DNA from: Deltaproteobacteria bacterium
GTDB taxonomy: Bacteria; UBA10199; JACPAL01; JAHFST01
DNA length: 64,000 nt
NCBI GenBank assembly: GCA_023265625.1
Contig: JAHFST010000006.1
Span: forward strand, 100,477-164,476
Direction: 5' to 3'
The notes beneath the pieces are model-generated. The model did not search any database. It worked only from the letters and a program-made list of their open reading frames with translations, and was not told the origin of the DNA. Shown one piece after another: positions 33,901 through 41,895 of this stretch (its first letter is position 1; each line of letters starts with the position of its first letter). The position numbers were made by a program, and so were the translations under genes.

Positions 33901-34528
33901 AGGCTTGGCCTCCCAGCATGGTGCCCATGGGTTCAATCGTCCCGGAAATGATGAGGGGGCGCGTTGTGCCCAACAGGTCAAAGGCCTGCCGGATCCCAAG
34001 AGTGGCGGCCTTGATGTTGCGTGTGTCTTGGCTAGTTTCGATGAGCAGGATGTCGACGCCGCCTTCAATCAAGGCCTTGGCCTGGATGCGAAAATTTTCA
34101 ACCAATTGAGGAAAAGTGACACCGCCCGTGACCGAAATAGCCTTCGTGGTCGGTCCCATGGAACCGGCGACAAAGCGGGGTTTTTGAGCCGTAGTAAATT
34201 CCCGGGCCGCCTTGACCGCCAATTGGGCGGCCGTCTTGTTGATCAATTCCGTTTGGGCCTGCAGGCCGTACTCTGCCAATACGAGCGGGGTAGCACCAAA
34301 GGTGTTGGTCTCAACAATATCCGAACCCGCCTGGTAGTATTTACGATGAATCTCCAAAATGACATCAGGCCGAGTCAGGAGCAGGTTTTCATTACAGCCT
34401 TCCAAGGCCGGCCCACCAAAGTCTTGGGCCGTGAGGTTGACCTGTTGCAACATCGTCCCCATGGCGCCGTCTAGGACTAGGAGGCGTTCTTGCATTAGAT
34501 TTTTTAGTTCTAGAGTTCGATCTTTCAT
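30944..34528 (-). CDS. metH: Cobalamin-dependent methionine synthase
   Basis: Transfers a methyl group from 5-methyltetrahydrofolate to homocysteine through cobalamin. All four modules are present in about 1194 residues: homocysteine/Zn domain (about 1-310; GLNCATGP and GGCCGTTEKH), pterin domain (about 340-600; VGERTNVIGSRLFKRL), cobalamin module with lower-ligand His near residue 771 (VKGDVHDIGKNL), and reactivation domain (about 960-1190; REDWGFPD and GKRYSFGYPACPNL). Two linker insertions are repeat-derived: near 612-622 (GRSVSPSDF) and near 902-911 (DVGAPLAAPLP). The ATG at 34528 is preferred; the frame begins at 34540. No cobalamin or SAM riboswitch is visible in the 50 bases upstream. 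Confidence 0.96.
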   Translation of the reverse strand: MKDRTLELKNLMQERLLVLDGAMGTMLQQVNLTAQDFGGPALEGCNENLLLTRPDVILEIHRKYYQAGSDIVETNTFGATPLVLAEYGLQAQTELINKTAAQLAVKAAREFTTAQKPRFVAGSMGPTTKAISVTGGVTFPQLVENFRIQAKALIEGGVDILLIETSQDTRNIKAATLGIRQAFDLLGTTRPLIISGTIEPMGTMLGGQASDALVASLAHLELMAIGLNCATGPEFMTDHIRTIHEMANVPVSCYPNAGLPNEEGSYLETPESLARQIERFVDNGWLNIVGGCCGTTEKHIASIAQMVQGKKPRPMGHKTKGRCFYTGIELVESTADNRPLIVGERTNVIGSRLFKRLVNETKWEEATDIARRQVKNGAHVVDVCLQSTDRDEIPDIEPFYSLLIRKIKAPLMIDTTDPKAIEHALTYCQGKSIINSVNLEDGEEKFEVVCPLAKSYGAALVVGCIDEDKLQAQAFTRERKLAIAERSHQILTTKYGIASEDIIFDPLVFPCATGDENYIGGAVETIEGIRLIKEKFPNSRTTLGISNISFGLPEAAREVVNSVFLYHCTKAGLDLAIVNAEKLERFASIPEEERRLAENLLFNWTNQMGGVGGRSVSPSDFSEPSGFASGERIDWRQQTKEQKSTINQTNIAQIAEFYRGATKKEKKTTAALPLDERLAQYIIQGTKDGLIPDLELKRQEGVKPLDIVNGPLMAGMSEVGRLFNNNELIVAEVLQSAEAMKAAVSHLEQFMEKADVVSKGKVLLATVKGDVHDIGKNLVEIILKNNGYEVINLGIKVPPEDLIKGYQEHKPDFIGLSGLLVKSAQQMVITAGDLKLAGIQVPLLVGGAALSDKFTRNKIAPSYTQAVFYAKDAMTGLDLCNKLMDGETREAFIKDRQALKADVGAPLAAPLPPEGTTRSGRVSVTVPIPPVPYLDRKVRDVPQLPELWGYINPQMLYSKHLGFKGNFQTKLSERDEKALALNQIVETVKQEALGFMKVKVVWQFFEAEADGNNLHLFTPEATTPLHTFHFHRQRKADGLCLADYVLPAQGKLRDHVALFVVGAGAGIREQAEAAKAQGEYLKSHALQSVAIETAEGCAEWLHRRIREDWGFPDPSEMTMADRFSTKYQGKRYSFGYPACPNLDDQQGIWKLLKPEDIGVHLTEGMMMEPEASVSAIVFHHPDCTYFSVGDIDVP
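31796..31822. repeat. Intragenic palindromic repeat in metH
   Basis: A 27-bp unit running GAGGGGCGC to GGCGCCCCTAC. On the minus strand it reads GTA GGG GCG CCG CTT GCT GCG CCC CTC, giving VGAPLAAPL between the cobalamin and activation domains, in a linker where length can vary. Confidence 0.8.
32671..32700. repeat. Second palindromic insertion in metH
   Basis: A 30-bp near-palindrome with arms GTCAGAGGGAGAT and ATCTCCCTCCGAC around ACCG. It lies in the linker between the pterin and cobalamin domains and encodes GRSVSPSDF. The adjacent SEPSGFASGERIDW stretch may belong to the same inserted sequence. Its sequence differs from the GTAGGGGCG family. Confidence 0.6.
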
Positions 34529-34580
34529 GAGAGGGGCCAAACCCTAGTGGGTTTGGTGGTGGGCGTCAACGGTTTCAAAA

Positions 34581-34970
34581 TTACCACAGAGTCTTGACTT
34601 TATACTTTTTGAAGATCGCATCGGGGGTGATGAGGGTTAGATCCTCACAGTCGGCCTGACAGGCCAGCAAGCGGTCAAAAGGGTCTTTGTGATACCAGGG
34701 GAGGTGGGTTACGGACAAAGAATGTTGGAGGGAAACAGGCAGGATTTCACAGCCTAGTTGGGTCAGAACGTCAGGGAGGCACTCGCCAGGATCCCGTTTG
34801 AGATCGAGTTTTCCCAGGGAATATTTGATGGCAATTTCCCAACTGGAGACAGTGCTCAGGACGAGGGTATTTTTTGAGTCTCTCAACAAATCCAGCGCTG
34901 TTGGGGAAAGACGTTCCGCTTGCCCAAAGACCCACCACAGGAAGGTAGCGGTATCGAGGAGATATTTCAT
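34581..34970 (-). CDS. PIN-domain toxin (VapC-like)
   Basis: A 129-residue PIN protein: MKYLLDTATFLWWVFGQAERLS (Asp of the active site), LSTVSSWEIAIKYSLGKLDL (Glu), WYHKDPFDRLLACQA (Asp) and LTLITPDAIFKKY (a substituted fourth acidic site). This is the PIN subgroup usually paired with a Phd/YefM-type antitoxin, and the antitoxin gene overlaps its start by four bases. It lies 53 bases upstream of metH on the same strand, so read-through from the module into metH is possible. It is an expected RNA-targeting toxin. Confidence 0.88.
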   Translation of the reverse strand: MKYLLDTATFLWWVFGQAERLSPTALDLLRDSKNTLVLSTVSSWEIAIKYSLGKLDLKRDPGECLPDVLTQLGCEILPVSLQHSLSVTHLPWYHKDPFDRLLACQADCEDLTLITPDAIFKKYKVKTLW

Positions 34971-35206
34971 AGTCCCATGCCGGGCAAGTCATCGTCAGTG
35001 AGCGGTTCAAAGAACTTGTCAGTGACCTTGCCTAGGCCTTTTGCCAACCCCAAAAGACGGTATTTAGGCCTCTTCTCCGGCGGCAGAGGAGTGATTTGGG
35101 CGATAGGAATGCCATTCTTACAGAGAAGAATGGTCTCTCCTTCCTGAACCTTGTGCAGGTAGCGCGACAGGTGGGTTTTGGCCTCATGGATGTTTAGTTT
35201 AGTCAT
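34967..35206 (-). CDS. Phd/YefM-type antitoxin
   Basis: A 79-residue antitoxin: MTKLNIHEAKTHLSRYLHKVQEGE, then ILLCKNGIPIAQITPL. The N-terminal half is the DNA-binding fold and the C-terminal half (KFFEPLTDDDLPGMGL) likely inserts into the toxin. Its start codon is inside a 26-bp perfect palindrome, so repressor binding would cover the translation start. It overlaps the toxin gene by four bases (ATGA), which fits coupled translation. Confidence 0.88.
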   Translation of the reverse strand: MTKLNIHEAKTHLSRYLHKVQEGETILLCKNGIPIAQITPLPPEKRPKYRLLGLAKGLGKVTDKFFEPLTDDDLPGMGL

Positions 35207-35219
35207 ATGACTAAACTAA
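35194..35219. promoter_or_regulatory. 26-bp perfect palindrome over the antitoxin start codon
   Basis: TTAGTTTAGTCAT is followed directly by its exact reverse complement ATGACTAAACTAA. The antitoxin start codon (35204-35206 on the minus strand) is in the centre. Strong operator candidate for autorepression. Confidence 0.7.
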
Positions 35220-35339
35220 GCTCTATTGGGTCGAAAATCAACCGGTTTTTTCGCCGCGCTGCGGGGCGTCAAAGGGCGCGGGGAATAAACTTCCCTCGAT
35301 CATTTTCTTTGGGTAGAATAGAGCCTCAAAGGGGGTTCG

Positions 35340-36371
35340 ATGGGGCTGCACACGATCCACTCGTCTCCTGCCAACACGGCTGGTAATGCGGCAGCCGAAG
35401 AGGTGTTGCGCTCGCCGGAGCGATTGTTGGAGATTTACTACTACCTGCTCCTTACGCGCATGTTGGAAAATAAGGTCGCCTATATCTGCCACAACCAAAA
35501 CCCGCAGCAACCCATCATCATTGGCAAGGGTTATCTCTCCACCGGGCAGGAGGGAATTTCTGTGGGTGCGGCCTATGCCCTGGAGTCAGGGGACTGGCTG
35601 GCCCCTTCGCATCGGGACATGGGGGCACTCATGGTTCGTGGCATGACCTGTCGGCAAATTTTTCTGCAATATTTTGCCCGTGCTAGTTCTCCCACTTGGG
35701 GACGCGATGGGAATGTGCATGTGGGAGACACCTCCAAACAGATCCTTTTTTTCATTTCCCACATGGGCAGCAACCTGCCGGTGGGCAATGGTGTTGCGGC
35801 GGCCTTGCAGTACCGTGGGGCCAAAAATGTCGTGTTGGGTTGTTTTGGCGATGGGGCCTCGTCGCAAGGGGTGGTGCATGAAACCATGAACTACGCCAGC
35901 GTGTTTAAACTGCCGATCGTCTTTGTGCTCAATAATAACCGCTATGCGATCTCGACACCGTTGCATGAGCAATGCGCCGTGGAACATTTGGCGTTGCGGG
36001 CGGCCGGCTACGGGATGCCCGGTAAAACCATTGATGGGAATAATGTCATGGAGGTCTACCGTCATGTGAAGGAGGCGGTGGAGCGGGCCCGTCGTGGGGA
36101 GGGCCCTTCCTTGATTGAATGCAAAACAATGCGCATGGGCGGGCATGGTACCCATGATCCAGCCACTTATATCCCCAAAGAGGAATTTGAGACCTGGAAA
36201 AAACGGGATCCCATTTTGGGCTATAAAAATTACCTGCAGGAACAAGGGATTTTGACTGAGGATCAGGAGCAATCGATCAAGGCTAGGATTGAAGGCGAGA
36301 TTGAAGAAGCGGTCGAATATGCCCGCACCCAGCCGATGCCGGTGGCCGAGGATCTATTGAAGGAAAGGTAG
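35340..36371 (+). CDS. 2-oxoacid dehydrogenase E1 component, alpha subunit
   Basis: Thiamine-diphosphate-dependent decarboxylase subunit of 343 residues, in the pyruvate/branched-chain 2-oxoacid dehydrogenase family. The TPP/Mg motif is GCFGDGASSQG...VFVLNNNRYAIS (about 168-202), with GHGTHDPATYIP later. AAGGGGG lies upstream of the ATG at 35340. It is the first gene of an E1-alpha, E1-beta, E2 operon. E1-beta starts 33 bases after its stop; the intervening palindromic repeat carries the stop TAG. The substrate, pyruvate or branched-chain 2-oxoacid, cannot be decided here, and no E3 gene follows. Confidence 0.93.
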   Translation: MGLHTIHSSPANTAGNAAAEEVLRSPERLLEIYYYLLLTRMLENKVAYICHNQNPQQPIIIGKGYLSTGQEGISVGAAYALESGDWLAPSHRDMGALMVRGMTCRQIFLQYFARASSPTWGRDGNVHVGDTSKQILFFISHMGSNLPVGNGVAAALQYRGAKNVVLGCFGDGASSQGVVHETMNYASVFKLPIVFVLNNNRYAISTPLHEQCAVEHLALRAAGYGMPGKTIDGNNVMEVYRHVKEAVERARRGEGPSLIECKTMRMGGHGTHDPATYIPKEEFETWKKRDPILGYKNYLQEQGILTEDQEQSIKARIEGEIEEAVEYARTQPMPVAEDLLKER

Positions 36372-36392
36372 GGGCGAACCTTGTGTTCGCCC
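36368..36392. repeat. Palindromic repeat between E1 alpha and E1 beta genes
   Basis: A 25-bp unit beginning GTAGGGGCGAACCTTGTG and ending GTTCGCCC. It supplies the TAG of E1 alpha (36369-36371) and ends just before the ribosome site of E1 beta, a place where its hairpin could affect translation of the downstream gene. Confidence 0.75.
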
Positions 36393-36403
36393 AGGATGAT
36401 TCA

Positions 36404-37378
36404 ATGCCCAACATGAGCTACGGCGAAGCTATCCGAGACGGCCTGCGCACCGCGATGCGTGCGGATGAGAACGTTTATCTCCTTGGCGAAGATGTTGCTC
36501 AATTTGGAGGTGTTTACGGTATCACCAAGGGGCTCTATGATGAATTTGGCGCACGCCGGGTCAAGAATACCCCGCTCTCTGAGGCGGCGATCATCGGGGA
36601 GGCCATTGGCGCCTCGATTGCCGGGCTTCGTCCCGTGGCCGAGATTCAATTTTCCGATTTTATCACCACCGGATTTTCTCAATTGGTCGACGTGGCCGCT
36701 CCCTATACCTTTCGGAGCGGGACTCATCTGCCCTTTGTGATCCGTGCCCCCTCGGGTGGTGGGCTGCGTATTGGGCCCTATCATTCCAAGTCACTTGAGG
36801 CGCTCTTCTTTCATTTTCCCGGCTTGAAAATTGTCATGCCCTCGACCCCCTACGATGCCAAGGGGTTGCTGCTTGCGGCCATTCGAGATCCTGATCCTGT
36901 GCTCTTTCTGGAACATAAAAAACTCTACTATGAGTTGCGGGAAGAAGTCCCATCCGACTCCTATGAAATTCCCTTGGGTAAGGCGGTGGTGCGTCGTCCT
37001 GGCACGAACGTGACCCTCGTGACCTATTCGGCCATGGTGTATAAGGCCTTGGAGGCGGCAGCCAAGTTGGAGCAGGAGGGCATCTCCCTCGAGGTGGTCG
37101 ATCTGCGCAGTTTGGTGCCCCTCGATGAGGCAACGATCTTGCAATCATTCGCCAAGACGAATCGCGCCATCATTTTACACGAGGCCCCCAAACGGGGCGG
37201 GATTGGCGGTGAGCTGGTTTCCCTCCTGTGTGAGAAGGCCTTTGATTATTTGGCGGCCCCGATCATTCGGCTTGGGGCGAAGATGACCCCGATCCCCGTG
37301 GCCCCGGCCCTGGAAGATTTTTACTACCCCTCCGTTGATGAAATTATTCAGGCTGCAAAAAGACTAGTTCAGTATTAA
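36404..37378 (+). CDS. 2-oxoacid dehydrogenase E1 component, beta subunit
   Basis: Transketolase-like beta subunit of about 324 residues, forming the alpha2-beta2 E1 with the upstream gene. Visible: MSYGEAIRDGLRTAMRADENVYLLGEDVAQFGGVYG, then TPLSEAAIIGEAIGASIAGLRPVAEIQFSDF, RAPSGGG and the C-terminal LHEAPKRGGIGGELVS. AGGA at 36393 lies 7 bases before ATG 36404, which is chosen over the GTG at 36383 inside the repeat. Operon gene two of three; E2 follows 44 bases later. Confidence 0.93.
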   Translation: MPNMSYGEAIRDGLRTAMRADENVYLLGEDVAQFGGVYGITKGLYDEFGARRVKNTPLSEAAIIGEAIGASIAGLRPVAEIQFSDFITTGFSQLVDVAAPYTFRSGTHLPFVIRAPSGGGLRIGPYHSKSLEALFFHFPGLKIVMPSTPYDAKGLLLAAIRDPDPVLFLEHKKLYYELREEVPSDSYEIPLGKAVVRRPGTNVTLVTYSAMVYKALEAAAKLEQEGISLEVVDLRSLVPLDEATILQSFAKTNRAIILHEAPKRGGIGGELVSLLCEKAFDYLAAPIIRLGAKMTPIPVAPALEDFYYPSVDEIIQAAKRLVQY

Positions 37379-37422
37379 TTTCTTTTCTGATAGAAAATAT
37401 CCAAAATTAGGAGGAAATGCAT

Positions 37423-38682
37423 ATGCGTCTAGCCCTGACCATGCCGCAATTCGGCGAATCCATTACCCAAGCGGTGATTGTCCGTTGGTTGAAAAAAGAA
37501 GGCGAGACTGTCCAAGAAGGCGAACCGGTGACTGAGATGGAGACCGAAAAGTCAGTTTTTGCCTATGAGTCCCCCTTCTCAGGACAGCTTGTAAAAATTC
37601 TTCAGGGTGAAAACGCCGAGGTCAAGGTTGGGGTGGAGATCGCTTATTTTGATATCGCCGATGAGCAAGGGAAAAAATATCTGGCGCTGGGTATTGGTAA
37701 ACAGGTGGCAGGAGGCGAGGCCGTTGCCTCTCCTGTGAAACAGGCGGTGGCTCAGTCAACAGAATCCTCTGTGAAGCTTTCTCCCTTGGTGAGGGCCCTC
37801 CTTAAAGAACAAGGTATTTCAGAAGCGGAGGTGAGCAAGATTACTCCAACAGGGGGAGAGGGACGTCTTACCAAAGAAGATGTGCTGGCTTATGTGGAGG
37901 CCAAGAAAGGTGTAGTCGCTCCCCGTGAAACAGTTGGAGGGACGGGCCCCGTGGCTCGTGCTGGGACGACGATCATTCCCCTGGCCCCGATTCGTGCCCG
38001 GATTGCGGAGAAGATGGTACTCTCCAAACAAAGAATTCCTCATGCAGGTTGCAGTATTCAGGTGGACATGAATGACATCGTTCGTTGGCGTTATAAGGGG
38101 AACGAGGCCTTCAAGGCGCGCGAGGGGTTTGGGATTAGCTATCTTCCCTTTGCCATCATGGCGGTGGTCAAGGTGATCGGAAATCATCCCATTTTTAATG
38201 CCTCGTTTAAGGAAGAAGAGGGGAAGAAGTGGATTGAGCAGTACGATTACGTCAATGCGGGGCTTGCTGTGGCGACCGACATGGGTTTGATGGTCCCCGT
38301 CATTAAGAATGCCCATCAAAAGGGATTTTTAGAGCTGGCTCGAGAGGTCAATCGATTGAGTCATCGGGGGAAAAAAGGCGAGCTTTCTGTCGATGAACTC
38401 ACCGGAGGGACCTTTACGCTGAACAATTCAGGGGCCCTTGGGGCGGTGCGCAGTATTCAAGTGATTCCCCCGCCTCAATCCGCTATCTTGGCGATGAACC
38501 GTATTGTGAAGCGGCCCTGGGTGATGGTGGATGAAAATGACGAGGAGGGGATTGCGATCCGTCCTATCGTCGATCTGGATTTGGCCTTTGATCATCGGAT
38601 CATTGACGGCGACCATGCCGTGAAATTTTTGGTGGCGATTCGGGATGTGTTGGAAAATTTTGATTTTAAGGGGCTGCTGTAG
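37423..38682 (+). CDS. 2-oxoacid dehydrogenase E2 component (lipoyl acyltransferase)
   Basis: A 419-residue dihydrolipoyl acyltransferase. A single lipoyl domain (about 1-80) carries K43 in METEKSVFAYES as lipoylation site. A peripheral subunit-binding domain follows (about 125-165: LSPLVRALLKEQGISEAEV), then the catalytic domain ending in FDHRIIDGDHAV (H391, D395). AGGAGG (37409-37414) lies 8 bases before the ATG at 37423, which is favoured over the ATG at 37417, too close to it. The core scaffold of the complex encoded by the operon; E3 is presumably elsewhere. Its stop lies in a palindromic repeat. Confidence 0.94.
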   Translation: MRLALTMPQFGESITQAVIVRWLKKEGETVQEGEPVTEMETEKSVFAYESPFSGQLVKILQGENAEVKVGVEIAYFDIADEQGKKYLALGIGKQVAGGEAVASPVKQAVAQSTESSVKLSPLVRALLKEQGISEAEVSKITPTGGEGRLTKEDVLAYVEAKKGVVAPRETVGGTGPVARAGTTIIPLAPIRARIAEKMVLSKQRIPHAGCSIQVDMNDIVRWRYKGNEAFKAREGFGISYLPFAIMAVVKVIGNHPIFNASFKEEEGKKWIEQYDYVNAGLAVATDMGLMVPVIKNAHQKGFLELAREVNRLSHRGKKGELSVDELTGGTFTLNNSGALGAVRSIQVIPPPQSAILAMNRIVKRPWVMVDENDEEGIAIRPIVDLDLAFDHRIIDGDHAVKFLVAIRDVLENFDFKGLL

Positions 38683-38706
38683 GGGCGTATTGCAATACGC
38701 CCCTAC
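38679..38706. repeat. Palindromic repeat at the E2 stop codon
   Basis: A 28-bp perfect palindrome with half GTAGGGGCGTATTG. It supplies the TAG of the E2 gene (38680-38682) and ends 5 bases before the stop of the convergent barrel-protein gene. It is the clean reference for the degenerate copies inside the ABC-F and rdgB genes. Confidence 0.9.
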
Positions 38707-38711
38707 AGGAC

Positions 38712-39881
38712 CTAGAACCCGAAAGACAGACTGCCGTTGATCCGGCGTAGTTGCTTGTTCCGGCTAAACTTCCCGGCCTCTTCGCCGTAGGTGGCAAATT
38801 CCAACTTGGCATATTTGAAATCAAGCGTGGTGCCACCGCTGAAGTAAAGCTGGTTGGCCCCAACCCGAACCGCGGGACGGAAAAAGCCCCAATATTGCGG
38901 AAACTGTAACTCGGTTCCAAAGTTAATCTTTTTGGCAAAGGTTGAGTCCTGATTCATTTCCCTCACATCCGTGGCAAAGCTCCAATTCCAATTCTTGACG
39001 GGGACCTCATTAGAGCCAAATTGGTGGCTAACGGTGGTTCCAATGCTGACGGATTGTTCGGTATCTGGCACGAGACCGGCAAAACGTGTATTGCCCACAT
39101 CCTGCCATGTGAAACCAAACGCTGGGTTGAGCCATTCAAAGACGCTGATGCCAAAGGTTGGCATCCTGTATTTCAGGCCCAAGTCGACTCCCACCCCAGT
39201 GGCACGGCGGCGTGGCAGGGTGTCGTCAAAGGTGGCATTGTTGACGATGTCATTGGTGGTAATGGCTTGGTCAACAGACAGGCGGTGGATGATTTTAAGG
39301 TTGAGACCCGTTTGTAAGCGGTCATCAAAGAAGGCGTAGGCCCCGCCTAAATTAACCCCGAAGTCGGACTGGGACATGATTTCGATATTGGTAAAAGACC
39401 GGTTTCGAAAAGAAACGGTGTTTCGGCTATCTGCCAGCAGCGCAATTGAGAACCACTTGTGCATGACCTGTACCAGGGGAAGATGGAACCCGACGCTTTC
39501 AAATTGGCCGGTATGCTGATTCACAAAGGTGCGGAAGGTGCTAATCTTACCCGCACTGGTTGTCTGGTCGTCAATGTCATTGGCCAGGTCAAACACATCC
39601 TTCAACAGGCCGATGGACCCGGTAGAAATGTCAAAGGTTGGGCTGAGGAAGCGAAAGTGAAACTTCTTTTCATAGTCATTGATTGCGGCCGGGTTGTAAA
39701 ACATGGCATTTTCATCGGTCCCCGGCATGGCCAGAAAGGCATTACCCATCCCCAGGGGGCGGGTGCCACGAGCCAGAATGGGACTTTCTGAAGCGATGCT
39801 ACTGGTGGCCTGTTGTGCCCGGAGATCCGTACCGAGACACACCAAGATGAATAGACCTACTATTAATACGATTTTTTTCAT
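38712..39881 (-). CDS. Outer-membrane beta-barrel protein, TraF/PorV-like
   Basis: A 389-residue exported protein. The signal peptide MKKIVLIVGLFILVCLGTDLRA ends in AQQA. After it, GTRPLGMGNAFLAMPGTDENAMFYNPAA is typical of the TraF/UPF0164/PorV-type barrel family, and amphipathic beta segments continue to a C-terminal aromatic residue (SLSFGF). The ATG at 39881 follows GAGGGGATT, a good ribosome site; the open frame begins at 39914. The lipoprotein gene upstream on the same strand ends next to it, so the two may work together at the outer membrane. Cargo or ligand unknown. Confidence 0.82.
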   Translation of the reverse strand: MKKIVLIVGLFILVCLGTDLRAQQATSSIASESPILARGTRPLGMGNAFLAMPGTDENAMFYNPAAINDYEKKFHFRFLSPTFDISTGSIGLLKDVFDLANDIDDQTTSAGKISTFRTFVNQHTGQFESVGFHLPLVQVMHKWFSIALLADSRNTVSFRNRSFTNIEIMSQSDFGVNLGGAYAFFDDRLQTGLNLKIIHRLSVDQAITTNDIVNNATFDDTLPRRRATGVGVDLGLKYRMPTFGISVFEWLNPAFGFTWQDVGNTRFAGLVPDTEQSVSIGTTVSHQFGSNEVPVKNWNWSFATDVREMNQDSTFAKKINFGTELQFPQYWGFFRPAVRVGANQLYFSGGTTLDFKYAKLEFATYGEEAGKFSRNKQLRRINGSLSFGF

Positions 39882-39914
39882 AATCCCCTCGTTTTCATTC
39901 ATGGGTTGTATCAT

Positions 39915-40823
39915 TTAATGAGTTGTATCCACCGCACTGCACGTTGTCAGAGTTGCTGGGGCAAGCAGGGTAGCACAATCCAATCCATTAGCCGCTGAGT
40001 CGCCGTCGTAGTCGAAATTCAGGGTTGTGGTCAGCCCGACGCTGGAGCTGAGTTCGCAGGTCATCAGATCCTGCAGGCATTTGACGCTCATGGTGAGCGT
40101 CCCATCGTCCGTAATGACCGTTCCATTAGCCTTGCAGCGGCAAAAGTTGTCGCGAATGGGAGATAAAAAATCGCTATCCGTTGTTCCCGATGCGACCAGG
40201 TTGTTATCAGCATTGATGAAATCGGTGTTGATTCGAGTGGCCTCTGTCAGATCAATGGCGGAGACACTTGCCGCCCCAGCCCCCGCCAATTTAACCGGAC
40301 GAATCAGGGCGTCGATAATTTGAATGACCCCGAGTTGAAAAAAGGCCCGTTTGTTAGAGTCGGTTACGGTGGCACCTGCCAAAAGGGTGGTGAGGGCCGT
40401 TTTGGCGCTCTCTAATTCTGTCAGGTCAATGGCGCTGCCGTTATCCGTTTCAATGGTCGTGACGAGGGCCCGGAACTGGCTAAAATCGTCGTCGCTGGTG
40501 CTGCCATTGGAGTTGTTGGCCAAATCAGAAAGACTGGAGGCCACCTGGAGAAAATCGACCCTGGCGAGACCCAAATGAGCCGAAGAGCTGAAGATCGCGC
40601 CGTCGATACTGGTGGCATCGGCCGCGATAATTTCATCGGCCTTGGTGGCGGCCTCACTGCAGCTGGTGAGCGTGCTGCCATCGGATGGATTGCATTCATC
40701 CAGCAAAAACGAAGTCGCTTCTGTGAGACTTTGTACGTTAGAGGGACATCCTCCCAGTAGCGAGAGGGTCAAAAGCCCTCCCAAGATCCCTCCAAGCGAG
40801 GGCAACAGCATTTTTTTCTTCAT
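39915..40823 (-). CDS. Predicted lipoprotein of unknown function
   Basis: A 302-residue protein with a lipoprotein signal: MKKKMLLPSLGGILGGLLTL, then LSLLGGC, so Cys26 would be lipidated. The mature part is rich in Ala, Ser, Thr, Asp and looks helical, with recurring 30-40-residue segments reminiscent of TPR-like repeats, and two Cys pairs (about 43/54 and 229/231). No catalytic motif is apparent. Its stop directly abuts the barrel-protein open frame, so both are probably in one transcript, with the barrel protein as the likely partner. Confidence 0.78.
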   Translation of the reverse strand: MKKKMLLPSLGGILGGLLTLSLLGGCPSNVQSLTEATSFLLDECNPSDGSTLTSCSEAATKADEIIAADATSIDGAIFSSSAHLGLARVDFLQVASSLSDLANNSNGSTSDDDFSQFRALVTTIETDNGSAIDLTELESAKTALTTLLAGATVTDSNKRAFFQLGVIQIIDALIRPVKLAGAGAASVSAIDLTEATRINTDFINADNNLVASGTTDSDFLSPIRDNFCRCKANGTVITDDGTLTMSVKCLQDLMTCELSSSVGLTTTLNFDYDGDSAANGLDCATLLAPATLTTCSAVDTTH

Positions 40824-40973
40824 GATTGAACCTCGAGTGATACAGTTTGGGTGTAACTGGTTAATTTTTTAATGAAACTAGAGCACTCATATCGTATTTT
40901 TGTCATTGCATCAACATTATTTTATTTTGATTGATTTTCAGGGCCTCTTTGTTAGTAAGGTCGGATTCATTTT

Positions 40974-41852
40974 ATGTCAGATAAGACGCTTAAATTAGGC
41001 ATTCCCAAGGGCAGTTTACAAGAGTCCACCTTTCGCTTGTTTCAGAAGGCGGGTTTTAAGATCACGCTTGGGAGTCGGAGTTACATCCCCAATATCGACG
41101 ATCCGGAACTGTCGGGTTTGTTGATTCGCGCCCAGGAGATGTCTGGGTATGTGGAGCAGGGGGTCTTGGATGTGGGGTTGACGGGGCGGGACTGGATGAT
41201 GGAGCAAAATGCCCAGGTCGAGGTTGTGGCGGAACTCCGTTACGCCAAGGCGGGGCTGCGGCCGATCCGTTGGGTTGTCGCGGTGCCGGAGGATTCGCCC
41301 ATCAAGTCGGTCAAAGATCTGCAAGGGAAGCGGATTTCCACGGAGTTGGTTGGTTTCACCACCCGGTATCTGCAACAGCAAGGGGTCACGGCCAAGGTGG
41401 AATTTTCTTGGGGGGCCACGGAGGTCAAGCCGCCCCTGCTGGCGGATGCCATTGTGGAATTGACGGAGACTGGCAGCTCGTTGCGGGCCAACAAGCTTCG
41501 TATTGTCGAAACGATCTTGGAATCAACCACCATCATGGTGGTCAACAAGGCGGCTTGGAAGGATAGTTGGAAGCGTGAAAAGATTGAGAACCTGGCCATG
41601 CTCCTCCAAGGGGCGATCCAGGCGGAAGAAAAGGTGGGTTTAAAACTGAATGCCCCCAAGAACAACTTAGCCGCAATTTTGGCCAAATTGCCGGCCTTGC
41701 ATACCCCGACCATCTCCGATCAGGCCGACAAGGATTGGGTCTCGGTCGAGGTGATTGTCGCCGAAAAGGTCGTCCGAGAAATTATCCCCGCCCTGAAACG
41801 GGCCGGGGCCTCCGGGATTGTGGAGTATCCGTTGAATAAGGTGATTGATTAG
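40974..41852 (+). CDS. hisG: ATP phosphoribosyltransferase, long form
   Basis: First enzyme of histidine synthesis: condenses ATP and PRPP. The 292 residues match the long form with a C-terminal regulatory (ACT-like) domain (about 215-290), so feedback by histidine is expected. Blocks: [56 protein letters not shown] and [20 protein letters not shown] (PRPP-binding). No other his gene is close, so it stands alone. It ends just before the direct repeat that flanks the kinase/HTH module. Confidence 0.95.
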   Translation: MSDKTLKLGIPKGSLQESTFRLFQKAGFKITLGSRSYIPNIDDPELSGLLIRAQEMSGYVEQGVLDVGLTGRDWMMEQNAQVEVVAELRYAKAGLRPIRWVVAVPEDSPIKSVKDLQGKRISTELVGFTTRYLQQQGVTAKVEFSWGATEVKPPLLADAIVELTETGSSLRANKLRIVETILESTTIMVVNKAAWKDSWKREKIENLAMLLQGAIQAEEKVGLKLNAPKNNLAAILAKLPALHTPTISDQADKDWVSVEVIVAEKVVREIIPALKRAGASGIVEYPLNKVID

Positions 41853-41861
41853 GTTTCTGCC

Positions 41862-41887
41862 CAGAATAACTTCGTTAAAAAAATCAA
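41862..41887. repeat. Left direct repeat flanking the kinase/HTH module
   Basis: A 26-bp sequence beginning CAGAATAACTTCGTT and ending with a seven-A run and TCAA. The copy at 43256-43280 is identical except for one fewer A. The module between the copies is about 1.37 kb. Confidence 0.75.
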
Positions 41888-41895
41888 AAGACCCT

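Noticed and set aside
34529..34580. Cobalamin or SAM riboswitch before metH
   Set aside because: Only about 50 bases separate metH from the upstream toxin gene, too short for either aptamer, and no conserved box is seen.
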